From Cercis canadensis (taxonomy: Eukaryota; Streptophyta; Magnoliopsida; Fabales; Fabaceae): 64,000 nucleotides of DNA. A program made the translations under genes and the position numbers. The stretch is taken from positions 332,913 to 396,912 of the forward strand of contig QAOA01006686.1 in NCBI GenBank assembly GCA_003255065.1. Reading direction: 5' to 3'. The number at the start of each line of letters is the position of its first letter. The stretch's first letter is position 1. Under the pieces are notes generated by a model. It searched no databases and was not told the origin of the DNA. It saw only the letters and a program-made list of their open reading frames with translations. This document shows positions 22,659 through 34,489 of this stretch, one piece after another.

Positions 22659-25600
22659 TTAGATATCAGACACTGAAGATCCAAAACCGATTTTGAAGTT
22701 AAAGGAAATGCAAGTTAATTGCTCATTCTTCTCGTCCTCCATTTTCATCGTCAGTGTATAGGAGCCCTGCGAAAGTAGAAACATTAAAATGGAAGCTATG
22801 AAAAATGAATCTACAAGACCTCCATAAAAAACTGTACATAAGTCAAAGGAAGGTACTACGAGTACATACACATATCTAGTAGAAAGATATCAGGTAATGC
22901 AAGCTTGACTGAGATACCACTATATGATATCATAGACATACAAGACAAAAACATCTGAAATAAGCAGCATAAAAGAGATATGATCTCGACTAATGTTCAC
23001 AATTGATAGTTGAATATGGAAAATAGCATTCCCATTCTTCCATAATTACTATCCAAGATCCATGACAAGGCCCTATGCATAAAAGGCTAAACTCAAGGCA
23101 TGTAACAATCTACTGCCAGGATTGCTCTTACCCACCAGAGTTTAAAGGTTGTTGATTATCAACCACAAAAGGCATCACGCCAATTGCAAAAAGGCAATGA
23201 TGAGTACTTGATAACTTATAGCATGTTAAGCTTTGAGTTTGGGATCCCCAAAACTATGGTTTTTGGTCTCCAAACTCAACCAAAAATGTTATAATCAAAT
23301 AATTGGAATAATAGAATACATTAAATTAGATCACCAGACAAAAAAGTCAATAAATTTTTAAAAATTAGATTTCAAGGAAAGATGAGATAGAACAAAGTCA
23401 ACAGAGTAAATAACTCACAACAATGTAAGAGCTGTAATAACTAACATACGTACAGACAAAAACAGGAAAAGAGTTTTTTTTTTTTTTTTTTTGGGNGGGG
23501 TGGTGGTTGTGGACGGGAGGAGCGTGCTTATAGCCATTTCAAGAAATAAACCTGCATACATACTTGGACACCGATTTACATATTATGCACTACCAAAGTG
23601 TAAGTAATATGAGTAAAGAGAGTGAGTGGCCAATAACATGCTAACAACAGCATTCTAAAGAATATTGAACACTATCTCAAATATCATGCTCTGCAGAAAA
23701 ATTGTATGTGCCTTGCCATTCTATTTTGGTATTTACCATCAGATCAACTTAGAGTCACGAGGAAGTGAAACAACAACAGGCAAATAACTTAGTCAAAAGG
23801 GATGTACGAAGCAAAATATGAAAGATTCGACTTGACTATCTATTTGAGAAAACAATCAACTGAAGCAAGTAATGCACACCCACACCAAAAGCGGGTGGAA
23901 TAGAAGCTATCTTTCAAGAGGATTCAGCCAGCCAGTACAACAGATTTAGTAGGATGGATGCACCCACCTCGCCAGGCTACCACTCGAGAAAGGTATACAA
24001 ACTAACCATTACTAAATTGCTTTGAAAAGTGGGCACTGAAAATTCTAGAGTCAGATAAACAGAAAGACTCATTGATTCAAAGGCCAACTTGCTGATCTAT
24101 TACATGGGCTTGTTTACCTCTACGACCATAACGAACAAGAATAGCATTCCAACATATCACCTAATGGCATGCTCACAAGGTAACGTGACCTCTGACTTTA
24201 GATTTAGGTGATGCATGACGCTATAGATAAAGGCAGTGCCAATTCTGTTCGTTATGTGAAAAGAAGGTAAGTTTAGATCTCCTCTTACAATTAATAAAGC
24301 AACAATCAACTTTTCTTTTTAGTATTTTTACTAAACAAAAATTCCATTTGTGTCAAAGAATGTAGGCGTAGTTCTCCTAAAAGATATACCAGATGGTGTT
24401 TGAAAATTATAAAGAGAAAACATCCCATTTACCCTTGAATAATGTAACATAAACATCACAATAGTTTTTGCAGCTAAAAGCCTCAAAGGGAAGGTGCTAA
24501 ACAAGTGCAAATTTGCAAAAGCCAAATAATAACATAATTAGCAATTTAATTAATGCCTTACTAAGCAAATCATAAATGTCAACATGCATGCCGGTGTCAA
24601 GGGCTCCTTACAGATTTCAGCGGAGACTTCATATTCATAATAGGGTGACATTTTTACAATAGCTTAAGCACTGTAAAGAGCATATATTTGGTATAGTATA
24701 ATAGTGAGACTAACCGGTGGGGTAAATGAAGGCAATGTTTGAGTGTGCAAAAGCACAAAGTTGCCTGAAGCAACAGGACAGGATACTTCTTCACAAAGAT
24801 CATGAGTTTCTTGATGGACATGCACCCCAAAGTATTTCACGTCAATTACTAACTTCCCACCAGAAATAGCTTTACCTACACAAAAGATCGATACCAATAA
24901 AGCAATAATGTAAAAAAATGACAAATAAAATTACCGAAGAAGCTCGCATAGACATATCGTTACAAGAAATAATTAGAGATGGTTGTGAAAAGAACCCAGA
25001 ATCATCATATGAACAATTGGTGTTTTAATAAATCCTCCATTTCTTTGTACATAAAATTGGCAAGCAAATCCAACCATGTTTCAACTATATGTGGTCAACT
25101 TTATAACTACGTCTTATCTGTAGTCACCATATAAGAATAATACACCATGCAAAGCAATTCAAAAAAGCATGAAGGGAAAACACCAGAATGAAATGAAGTT
25201 AAAGATGAAAATAAAGAGAGAGGTCACCACTCACCAGTAGCAGCTGAGATCTTAAAGGTAGCCGGCTTCCCCCTCGCCACAGGGTTAGGTGATATTTTAA
25301 CTCCACTCACCTTTACAGCATAGTCTCCCACCTTATCTGAATAAGAGAAGGGTGGAAAAAGAATAACTAGACAAAGTGAAACCATAATCTAATAGAAATC
25401 TAAAGAAAGAAAATCAATTGTAGCTATTCCTGCTGCCAGCACAGAAGCTCACAATCTCCAAAACTTCTGTACGAAACAGATTGCAATTAAAATTTCTTCA
25501 AGGAAAACGGCCTTTTTTACACATTCATAATTAAAAGTTCAAATTCGCTAAATTATCTGAGAATTGCAGGACCGTACATGGAAAAAACCAGAAACTCAAT

Positions 25601-25794
25601 TCAAATCTTTCATCTTGAATCAAGATTACGAAATTGACCCAAAAATTTATTGAATTAAACAAAAAGTCAACAGATATGTGAACAGTGAACTTACCGCAGT
25701 ATTTGATACTCTCAGCTTGAGCCAGAGAGGATGAAAGCAAGAGGATTGATAAGCATGAAAGAAGGTAGAGCTTCAGGGCAGACGGAACCTCCAT
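22659..25794 (-). CDS. Secreted ML (MD-2/NPC2-like) lipid-recognition protein
   Basis: Four exons (25794-25695, 25336-25235, 24875-24715, 22766-22659) join in phase to 156 aa, the normal size for plant ML proteins. A signal peptide spans residues 1 to about 27 (MEVPSALKLYLLSCLSILLL, then SSSLAQA). The mature domain carries the family signatures VSGVKISPNPVARGKPATFK, GGKLVIDVKYFGVHVHQETH and LCEEVSCPV, then LTCISFNFKIGFG. Cysteines at about 33, in the LC-x4-C pair and in LTC fit the ML disulfide pattern. The family is an immunoglobulin-like beta sandwich that binds sterols or phospholipids in vacuole or apoplast. I infer lipid binding or transfer, but the ligand is unknown. It resembles Arabidopsis At3g44100 from memory. 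It is divergent with the pseudokinase gene. Confidence 0.92.
23473..23500. repeat. Poly-T/poly-G homopolymer with one ambiguous base
   Basis: An intronic run of about 18 T is followed by G residues with a single N at about 23496. It lies in intron 3 of the ML-domain gene. It is a simple repeat and probably a sequencing-difficult site, with no effect on coding. Confidence 0.85.
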
Positions 25795-26614
25795 GAGTCG
25801 TTAGACGAGAGTGGACTGAAGGAGGAATTGTTCGACAAAACGAGATTGCGCGTAAGGAGAAGGTCTCTGCAATTAGGTGCCAATTGGTGAATAAACGACA
25901 AGGACAACTTATATGAGGTGTTAAGTGTTAACTGTAGGCCAAGGCCCAAACGTCCACAAGGTACCAAGTACCACTTAACTCAACCGGGCAACACATGGCG
26001 ACGAAGCTCCGAATATCTAATAATAAATAACTGGTGCCCTTTGCGTTCGACAGTGACCATTGTCGTGAGAATTGAGCAGCCAAGAAGACGACACCGCCGT
26101 TTGAACTGAAGCTAAAATAATCTTCTGATAATGATGCTCCCCTAAAAAGGAAACTCTTCTCTTATACATCGCTTTGAGTGTCCAAGAGGGCTTGATTCAG
26201 CTGTGAAAAATTGTCACTGCTGTGCTTGGGTATAAAGCAGTGAAAATTCCGCATTTATTGATTTTAGCGTAGCCCAGCTATTCTTTTAGTTCACCGAAAA
26301 CAGTGACTGCGCGAGTGTGAGAGTAGATCCAAAGAGAAACTGAACTGAATCTACTGTAGTATTTAACCATTAACAGACTATTCTAGAAGTAGAAAACGAT
26401 TTTTTTTTACCCACCAGTCAGTCGTTGACCCCCTTCATCATTTCTGTGTGTCTCTCTGTCTCACTCTCTCTCCTACACCAATTTCCTGCCTCGAAGACCA
26501 AAGGTAAAAGGAATCTGTATCAGATTCGTTTTATAAAAGGAGTTACTAAAGAAGCAATGGAATTTCACTGTGCTATCTTCACACTCACCTCTGTTAACCG
26601 ACATTTTCTTGGGC
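25795..26614. promoter_or_regulatory. Divergent intergenic region: ML gene and pseudokinase
   Basis: About 820 bases separate the start codons of the two outward-facing genes, so both 5' UTRs and core promoters must lie here. A pyrimidine-rich tract (tctgtgtgtctctctgtctcactctctctcc near 26444-26472) is typical of the 5' leader of plant genes and belongs to the plus-strand kinase side. I see no clear TATA box that I would defend. Confidence 0.5.
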
Positions 26615-29351
26615 ATGGATCGCTTGATCCGCAGGCTCCGATGCCAACTTCTTGCATGGCTTCACCGATCTCGTCCAGGTTCGCTGATTTGAAGTTGGCT
26701 TGTTTAAATTGCTTCCGGTTGTAGTATATTTATTTGATCACGTACTGGCTTTTTGGGATTTCCATTAGCAGGCTCGTATCTGAAATTTTGAATCATGTAC
26801 TTTGCAGAGATCCGAATGCTAGGTTTCTGTGAATTTCCAAGTGAATAAAGTGACTAATTGTCTGAATGTTAAGTTTCTGTTAATTTCTAAATGAAATTTA
26901 GTGCAGACTAGAATTTGCAATTACTGTTATTTACTTATTTTCATAACATAACTGAGTTCTATGATATTGAAATACAGTATTTAGTTCTAAAAAATTATAA
27001 CATTGTTAGCATAATGCTTGAAATTTTGGACGTTTAACCTCTAAATGCCTTGAATTCAGGTCCCGTATATTTTGTGAGGCGGCTTTCGTACAAGGACGTT
27101 AAAAGGGCAACGGATGGTTTTCACAGAATCATTTATAGCAATTCTCAAGTTGCTGCATATATGGCAAAATTTGAAGATGGTGGTGTTTCTCTGGTGAAAG
27201 AACTCAAAGAAATAAAAGCTTTTGATCAAAGTTCAGATATTTTCTACAGTGAAGTGCAATGCTTGGGGCGCTTGCATCATCGCCACATTCTGGCACTCAA
27301 AGGGTATTCCGTGGGACATAAGAGGTTTGGTGCCCCTGAGACTATCTACTGTTGCACATTTCACAAATGTTTTCTTTGTATATGCTTTGCGAGGAAGGGA
27401 GGCAGGGAGAGAGATCCTAATTATCTCTTCTTACCTCATACTTTTCTGTTCAAACAATCACTAATTTTGTTGTAACCTTACGAGTCCTCTTACAAATATT
27501 TCAAAGCTTATGTTGCCAAATTTGGACCTTCCAAATCAGAAAGGATTAAATTCTCTCAAAACAAAATCCTCAGTCCCTCCTTCTTAAGGTGTAACTACTT
27601 CATGTTCCATTATTGCCAAATTTGGATCATTAAGTGCTGGCCAATTGCATCCCAATTGTAGCCCTGGAGTTGACAATGTTCTTATCCGATCCTTATCTGA
27701 ACCATAAAGTACTTGCTTAGCGGCGTGGAAAATGTTTATATATGCTATCATATTTTATACTGTTGTCTATAGGGTGCTAGTATGTGGTATCCAAAAGTTT
27801 CTATGGGGTCAATGTATAGTCTTAGAGATAAATTTTGTACTCCAAGATAAGTCATCTTTGTACAGCCCAATTTTTCAGTCAATGTCGTCTTAATGATAGG
27901 TTTGACAATTTTCTAACATTTCCCCGCTTGAATACCACTGCAGATTGCTCATTTTTGATAACATAGAGAACGGAAGCTTAAAAGAGCATCTCAACGGTAA
28001 TTTGAAAAATCAAAGCTTAGAAGATCATCTTAATGTATTTGTTTGCTACATTTTAATTTGTTATCATGATTGGGTGCTAGCAGACCCCTTAAAGACTCCC
28101 TTGGATTGGAGAACAAGGTTACGAATAGCTATTGGCATTGTGTCAGCACTGGTAAGCTCTATAATAGTACCATCTTATGAACTGCATATCCAAAAATGCT
28201 AAATGTTTTCAGCTTGCAAACTGTGTACACTTACTCCTTCAAACATCTTACACCCTTTCAGCGTTCTTCTTATTCTAACTTCTAAGGCAATTAAATTGAA
28301 AAGCCTCAAAATTTGGTATCTGACCTTGGTTTCTTGAATCAATTATACATGCGGGAGTCCAAGTTAAATTGGAATTCTTTGTCCTTTGTAGAAGATACCA
28401 TATATAATGATGCAAGAAACCTTGGTCAGCCTTTGAATTACTGTTATAGAGAAACCACGCGTAGAGTAGATTAAGATTTATTACTCCTGTCAGCCTTTGA
28501 GAATATACAGAGGTTAGCCAGAGGATCCTCATAGTAGAATGAAGAGCACAGTTAGGATATTACATTTCTTCGAAGCCAGAAATTACAAAACTCCCAAAGG
28601 ATAGCTGTATGATTTTGACCAGTACTTACATCAGATGATTCTGAATGCAGGAATATTTGTTTCTCTTCAGCGAACCACCAATATGTCATGTCTCCATCAG
28701 TTCAAGCAATATTATGTTGGATGAGAATTTAACAGCTAAAGTAAGGAAATGTTTTTGTCTCACTAATACTCTTACCTTTTATGGCTGGCACTGATTATGT
28801 ACCTCAAAGATTTGTATAAGATTGATGTGCCGAAGGCAAATAAAACACTCAATTTCAGAAATATTATTAAATGATATTTCTGTAATCACAGCTATCCGAC
28901 TTTGGCCTTCTTAATTCTGGTGGGAATACTGTTATGATGCCATATTCAAAAGGTGATTTCTATTTGCCAAATATCCTTCAAATAAATTTAAACTAGTAAC
29001 ATTTCCTTACATAACATCGTTGTGCTCCCTGTCTGGTCCATTTCAGATTGCAAAGGGCAGAAAAGCGGTGACATAATATTCCAACTAGGAGTGCTCATAC
29101 TGGAACTTATTACTGGTCAGTCTTCAGAGATGGAAGGTTCCGATCTAATCCAATGGATCCAAGAGTCCCGATTCTACAGTTCCATACATAACATGATAGA
29201 CCCTGATCTTGGAAACAATTATGATTCTAGAGAGCTTAAAAACCTTCTAGCTATTGCAAAATTATGTATCAAATCAACGGACAAGCCTGCATTTACAATT
29301 CCACAGCTATTTCGGTATTTGCAGAAGAAAGTAGATATTTCCCGTGACTAA
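26615..29351 (+). CDS. Receptor-like-kinase-type pseudokinase (cytoplasmic)
   Basis: Seven exons (26615-26678, 27060-27324, 27944-27996, 28084-28151, 28651-28740, 28892-28952, 29047-29351) join in phase to 301 aa. The fold is that of plant RLK/RLCK kinases: LSYKDVKRATDGF, LGRLHHRHILALKGY, LLIFDNIENGSLKEHL, LDWRTRLRIAIG, LSDFGLLNSGG and LGVLILELITG. Catalytic elements are degraded. The glycine loop is replaced by IIYSNSQVAAYMAKF. The HRDxKxxN loop reads HVSISSSN (163-170), losing both Asp and Lys. The activation segment has no GTxGYxxPE. Lys68 (LVKEL), DFG (183-185) and the helix-F Asp (about 209) remain. There is no signal peptide or transmembrane segment; the N-terminus MDRLIRRLRCQLLAWLHR is basic and amphipathic. 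The open frame and clean splice sites argue for a maintained pseudokinase. From memory it matches At5g22050, next to Arabidopsis J2. Confidence 0.88.
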
Positions 29352-30413
29352 GTTTGTACTTTCCTTTGAGTGAAAACTTTCTGTTTTCTGGGAAAATATT
29401 TCGCAATCCCTTGAGCGTGAATATATTCACTTTTCTTCGAGAACCAATAGTTAATTACACGGTACCTTGATCCTTATACTCGGAATTAAATGAAGAATAA
29501 AGTACACAGGTCGTAAACCTTTTCGAAGTGATGAGATAAGTCATAAAGGAGTCCCCTTATCCCGATCCATTATGCACCTTTCTGCTTCTCGGCATTCAGC
29601 CAACTTAAACTAGTCCCACCATTGAAACTTTCAGTGTGAAGGAAACCCTGCTTAGGTGCGTTATTTTGTCTCCAATTGAAGCTCGTTTGTTCACTTCCCC
29701 TTGGACAAAGGCTGAGAACTGAGAACCCGCAATGATTTTGTTGCAACGCCGCCTGAGCACAGTAGCGAGGACACGATTCGGCAGTATTTTTTTGTTTTTG
29801 TTGTGTAGCTGCCTCAGCAATAGCTTACCGAATTGCTCTTCATAGATGGTAGGTTAATGGAGACGTTCCATGATGTAATAAAGATAATCAGCTATAACAG
29901 TCAGAATTTTTGGCTGCCGTGAACAGAAAACAAACGACATCGCCAATAAGGGTACTACAAAGCCTGGGAACAAAGCCGGAGTTCAACAAATTCTAGGCAA
30001 TCAGAACAGAATTCACAAACGACCACATGAATCTATGCATTACAGAGTCTTAAGTTCTGCACAAAGCAACCAACAAAACGCATATAAGTATAAACTTTTC
30101 GACTCGTTCACGTTATGGTGCAATGGTTGGGTATAGTTAGTAACAAAAGATACAGAAGTCTTCAAACAGATGCAAGCAACAAAAATTGGTTCATGACATA
30201 GCTAAGAAAGAAATATTCCAGGCACAATCACCCAAAATATAGTGTGGAGTATCTTAGGAAGTCAGAATGGAAATGATCTTGATCCCCTCGACAATAAATT
30301 CATGAAGTACATTGTTTGTTTTTCCAAAACCTTGATCAAACACTACACTTATGTTTTAATCGCCTAAGGAACGTCGTCATCATCTTTGATTCTACTTCTG
30401 CAACTGAGTTTCA
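29352..30413. other. Convergent intergenic region
   Basis: The plus-strand pseudokinase and the minus-strand DnaJ gene end facing each other, so both 3' UTRs must be here. I see no further coding exon, RNA gene or repeat. Confidence 0.55.
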
Positions 30414-32510
30414 TTACTGCTGGGCGCACTGTACTCTCTGAGCACCACCATGCATGTCCTCATCCTCCTCATATGCCTCCTGAGCTTGTTTCCTCCTCAT
30501 CTCCTCCTCAAAATTGACATCATGAAGTGTAGTCTCCTCACACTCATCCAGCTCCATATCTGTCAACTGTGATGAAGGCCTTGGCGGCAGAACAGCCTCC
30601 AAAGCCTTGACCTGCTCAGGACTCAGAGAATCAGGGAAGTCCACAGTAAAGTGAATGTAGAGCTTCCCCTTCATAAATGGCCTCTGATACATTGGCATTC
30701 CCTCATCATTAATTGCCTTGTATGAATCTGCACGAATAGCACACTATAAATTACCATTTTAACCACCTAGGAAAATTAACAGAGGCAAGGCAAATTGGAG
30801 TCATTACATACCAGGCTTAACAACTTCCCCAGGGTTTGACTTGATAAGGAGCTGCCTGCCATCCAAGTGAGTCAGCACAAATTGGAAGCCACATAAAGCC
30901 TCAGTGAGAGACAGAGTGTGCTCTACAAAAAGGTCTTCTCCCTTTCTCTTGAACTTGGGATGCTCCCTCTGCTGAAGGACAAAGACTATATCCCCTGTAA
31001 TTGTATCCGGCTGCAAATCACAAATAAACGGCACAAGTCAATGCTATTGTTTATTCAATGCAGCTAAATGTCAGTAACAAAAGATTTTCAGCATACCGCT
31101 TCATCTGCTTCACCAGGGAATGTAATCTTCTGTCCATTCTGCATACCCTTCTCCACAATAACTTCAAGTACTTTCTTCTCTTGGACAACCTTCTGTCCCT
31201 TGCACTGTGGGCATTGGTCTCTTTCGTTGATAGTTTCTCCAGTACCCTTACATTCATTGCAAGGATGCTGCATTTGCTGAATCATAGAGGGACCAAGATG
31301 CCTAATAGAAACCTTCATACCAGTTCCTTGACAGCCAGCGCACTTCATGGAAGCCCCAGATTTCGACCCCTTGCTGCAACAAATTATAGAAAACCATTCA
31401 AGTAAGGAATCCCATGATTAAAATTGCAGCATGTATGTGAAAGAGAAATTCTGATTGCATAATACCCACCCATTGCACTTGGAGCATAACACATTTCGTG
31501 AGAGGGAGAGCTTCTTAGATGTCCCGAGGTAAAGGTCTTCTAACGAGACCTTCAGGGGGTGAACCACATCTTCACCCCGCCTCTGCCTTCGTCCTCTACT
31601 GCTGCCACCTGATCACAGAAATCCCACAATTTAGTTTCAACTATCCCCTATACACAAACCAAACAATCATGGATAAACCCCAATCTGAAGAAAGCCTTGC
31701 GTACCTCCAAATGGACTACCGCCGAAGAAAGACTGGAAAATATCAAATGGGTCATGGCCACCACCGCCACCACCCAATCCTTCCTTAAGTGCATCTTCAC
31801 CATATTGATCATATATCTCACGTTTCTCAGGGTCACTCAGAACCTCATAAGCTTGGGCCAGCTCTTTAAACTACAGCAAAAACATACATGTCACAAGCCT
31901 ATTTCGATTTGTGTTTGCAATCTTACTAGTAGCATAGACTGAAACTGCCAGTGCTATACGAAATAATTACAAAATCAATGAAATAGATTAACAAACAAAG
32001 AATGCCATCATTGAAACAGCGAAGAAGTCATATTGATTGTGATGTGAGTACAGCTCTAAACGCAAAATCAAAAAACAATTACCCACAAACTCTACAATAA
32101 ATTGTCAAACAATATGTCCCGAATCCTATTGATCACGGACAACCAACAAGAAAATACAGCTCTAAGTTACAATTACTCTACTTTAATTCTAGCCGTCTAT
32201 AAGTATCAAATCCACATAAAGAAACTTGTAAGTAATCTCGTACAATACGACCATTCAAGCAATTAAATTATCAACTACCCCAGTACATATAAATCAAATA
32301 AAATTTACGCGTCACAGTTTAAGAATCGTATCAGCTTCTATCGGGAAAAAGCAAATTTACCTTTTCCGGGTCGCCGCCCTTGTCGGGATGATTTTTGATG
32401 GCGGCTTTCTTGTAAGCCTTCTTCAAATCGTCCTGAGAAGCGTTCTTCGAGACCCCCAGAATATCATAGTACCTTGTGTTGTCACTTTTCTTTGGTGCTC
32501 TCCCAAACAT
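30414..32510 (-). CDS. J3: Type I DnaJ/Hsp40 co-chaperone (plant J2/J3 group)
   Basis: Six exons (32510-32361, 31870-31705, 31608-31470, 31373-31097, 31010-30812, 30727-30414) join in phase to 414 aa, close to the usual 417-420. Domains in order are: J domain with the Hsp70-stimulating HPD in [11 protein letters not shown]; Gly/Phe-rich linker ([20 protein letters not shown]); four CxxCxGxG-type zinc repeats ([32 protein letters not shown]); two C-terminal client-binding domains; and a C-terminal CAQQ, a CaaX box for farnesylation and membrane association. The family works with cytosolic Hsp70 on nascent and stress-denatured proteins. The symbol is for the J2/J3 clade; which co-orthologue cannot be decided from sequence alone. 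The promoter shows a TATA box and near-consensus heat-shock elements. Confidence 0.95.
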
Positions 32511-32735
32511 CTTTACTTCCCCTGTTTCAGTCGCCGATCACTCAAGCAGATCAATCAATTAATCGGAGAAAACCCCGAAACTCGAGCAACTAGACAATCC
32601 GATTGAACCCTAGTATCTCCCAGCTTCCGTGTCCCTTTGCAGTAATACCAAAGCGAAGAAGACTCTAGATCTGAACCGCAAGCGAGAAGCCTAGGCCAGA
32701 GAAGAAGTACCAAGGTGAAGCGATTCTCCGCCTCG

Positions 32736-32744
32736 TATATATAG
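32736..32744 (-). promoter_or_regulatory. TATA box of the DnaJ gene
   Basis: TATATATA, read CACTATATATACGAGG on the minus strand, stands 226-234 bases before the ATG. It is flanked downstream by a GC-richer leader with no earlier good TATA. This implies transcription starting near 32705 and a 5' UTR of roughly 200 bases. Confidence 0.6.
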
Positions 32745-32811
32745 TGGCAAGCGATTAATCCTAATAATAATAGGGTTTAACGGACGGCTAGGATTGGACC
32801 TGATATGCCAA

Positions 32812-32913
32812 GAAGGGTCTAGAATTTATATCTCTCCAACTAAGTTTTTGTGAGTAGCGTGGACCGTTGGATGTAGACCTTTGGTCGATCGAGGATTTTC
32901 TTCTAGATCCTTC
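32812..32913 (-). promoter_or_regulatory. Pair of near-consensus heat-shock elements
   Basis: At 32812-32824 the sequence is GAAGGGTCTAGAA. At 32901-32913 the other strand reads GAAGGATCTAGAA, identical in 12 of 13 positions and in opposite orientation. Both approximate GAAnnTTCnnGAA with one imperfect central unit. They lie about 70 and 160 bases upstream of the TATA box of a DnaJ gene whose relatives are heat-inducible. Binding by heat-shock factors is my inference. Confidence 0.5.
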
Positions 32914-33643
32914 GGTGCAAGCTCTAGGAAAGACTACGGAATTTCTCCCTTTTTTTTTTTTTGGCGCCAGCCAAGGACTTGATTTCTACTTCGTTATAAC
33001 TTTAATATTATTCCCGTTTCATACGGCACCGTTTAAAGGCTGGTTTCGGCTATGTTTTGCTCACCAGCCAAAAACAAGTTGAAAAGGAAAGGAAAGAATA
33101 AAAAAATCAACTACTTGGTTATACTTACCTAACCTACCAATATCCTCAATCATCAATTAATTATTTTTGCTATGTTTATTGATTTAGTTATTCGTTATTG
33201 ATAAGATGAATTTTGAAAACTCAGATGATTTATCAAAAGAAAAGGATTTACAATATTTTTTATTTTTATTTTTCTCGCATTCTGTATAACATTCTTCTTT
33301 TTTTAGCCATATATCACATTCTTCTTGGAAAATGAAATTTAACACCAAAAATTGTAAGAAAATACTAATAGAAACATTTTGGTTTGCTCAAAAGTATATC
33401 ATTTTCTTTAGAATTTTTGATATTGGTAAAGTAATGGTCCCAAAATAATGCTCAATTATCGAAGTATAAACATTAAGGGATTCTCAAAAGTATATATGAT
33501 TTTTAAAAATAATTAAATTAACATACTATTTAAATATTATTTCAAAAAATTATGACATTTGATATATAAGTTCCCTCAAAATTATCAGCTAACTTTGTAA
33601 CGTTTCCTTTTATTTATTTTTTCCATTGGGTCTTACCTTGCAA
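32914..33643. other. AT-rich intergenic DNA
   Basis: No gene or repeat with clear borders is visible. The sequence becomes very AT-rich from about 33150 to the left edge of the TIR element at 33644. Confidence 0.5.
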
Positions 33644-33720
33644 TTATGTTGCACCGGTACTCTAGTTTTTGGGATGTACCCGTTTCGGGTATGTTCCGGA
33701 AACACGAAACGCGTCTCGCG

Positions 33721-34025
33721 AGTGGAAACGAGAGGGAGGCAGGGGAGGGAGGGTGTGGGGTGGGGTGCTGAGAGGAAGGGAAGCTAAGAGGGAAGGAGGG
33801 AGAGAGAGGGACGGAGGTAGAGAGGGAGGGAGGGAGNNNNNNNNNNNNNNNNNNNNNNNNNNNNNNNNNNNNNNNNNNNNNNNNNNNNNNNNNNNNNNNN
33901 NNNNNNNNNNNNNNNNNNNNNNNGGGGAGGGGGGTGCGCGGGGGGAGGGGGGGTTGTAGTGGCAGGGGCTGAGAGAGAGAAAGAGAAAGAGAAAGAGAGA
34001 GAGAGAGAGAGGAAGAGGGGGAGGA
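33721..34025 (+). repeat. Purine-rich G/A tract with 87-N assembly gap
   Basis: The plus strand is almost entirely G and A (gggaggca, gggagaga, then gagaaagag repeats) on both sides of an 87-N gap at 33837-33923. Open frames across it translate to low-complexity Gly/Arg/Glu or Pro/Ser/Leu and should not be called genes. The tract lies inside the TIR element and may have expanded there. It could form triplex or G-rich structures, which would also explain the gap. Confidence 0.85.
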
Positions 34026-34149
34026 GCAAACCAATTATTTTCAAAATATGTTTTAGTTTTAATTAAATTTTTTATTTTAGGTAGAGTAGGCGTGAATTTT
34101 CTTTATGTATATAATTATAATTTAGATAGAGTATAAATATATATTTATC

Positions 34150-34368
34150 GGGGATTCTATGATACTACATGAGTATGTCATACTACACTGACGTGACAAG
34201 TATACGTAATTTTTATATTTTATTGAATAAAATATAATTTATTTTATTTTCTTAAATAAATTTAAAAATAATTAATTTGTATACATGTCATTCTCATATT
34301 GACTAATCTCATGTAGTATGACATACTACATAAATATAAAAAGTATCTAAAAAATCTCATATATTTAT
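34150..34368. mobile_element. Fold-back (MITE-like) structure nested in the TIR element
   Basis: The left arm GGGATTCTATGATACT at about 34151 pairs with agtatctaaaaaatctc ending near 34368. Further in, AGTATGTCATACTACA occurs on both arms in opposite orientation, then TGACA and GTATAC blocks, with an AT-rich centre. It has no coding capacity. It could be a separate MITE that inserted into the larger element, or part of that element's own sub-terminal structure. Confidence 0.5.
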
Positions 34369-34489
34369 ATATAATTTATATATATGACGTAGCATACCCA
34401 CAACGTACCTGTACCCTTATTTTAAAAAAAATATCGTACTGACGTTTCGTACCCATATCGAATATGAAACCCTTACCAGTGCAACATAG

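Larger units (their letters stand above)
33644..34489. mobile_element. Non-autonomous TIR transposon, hAT-like, 8-bp TSD
   Basis: Both sides carry the direct repeat CCTTGCAA (33636-33643 and 34490-34497). Immediately inside are inverted ends: TTATGTTGCACCGGTAC on the left and, on the other strand from the right, CTATGTTGCACTGGTAA, matching at 14 of 17 positions. Sub-terminal GTACCC/CGTACC motifs recur near both ends. There is no transposase reading frame. An 8-base duplication with short TIRs is the hallmark of the hAT superfamily. The interior holds a purine-rich tract with an assembly gap and a second fold-back structure. Confidence 0.75.

Noticed and set aside
33633..34044. Open frames on both strands across the GA-rich tract
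   Set aside because: They are low-complexity translations of a purine repeat and pass through an N gap.
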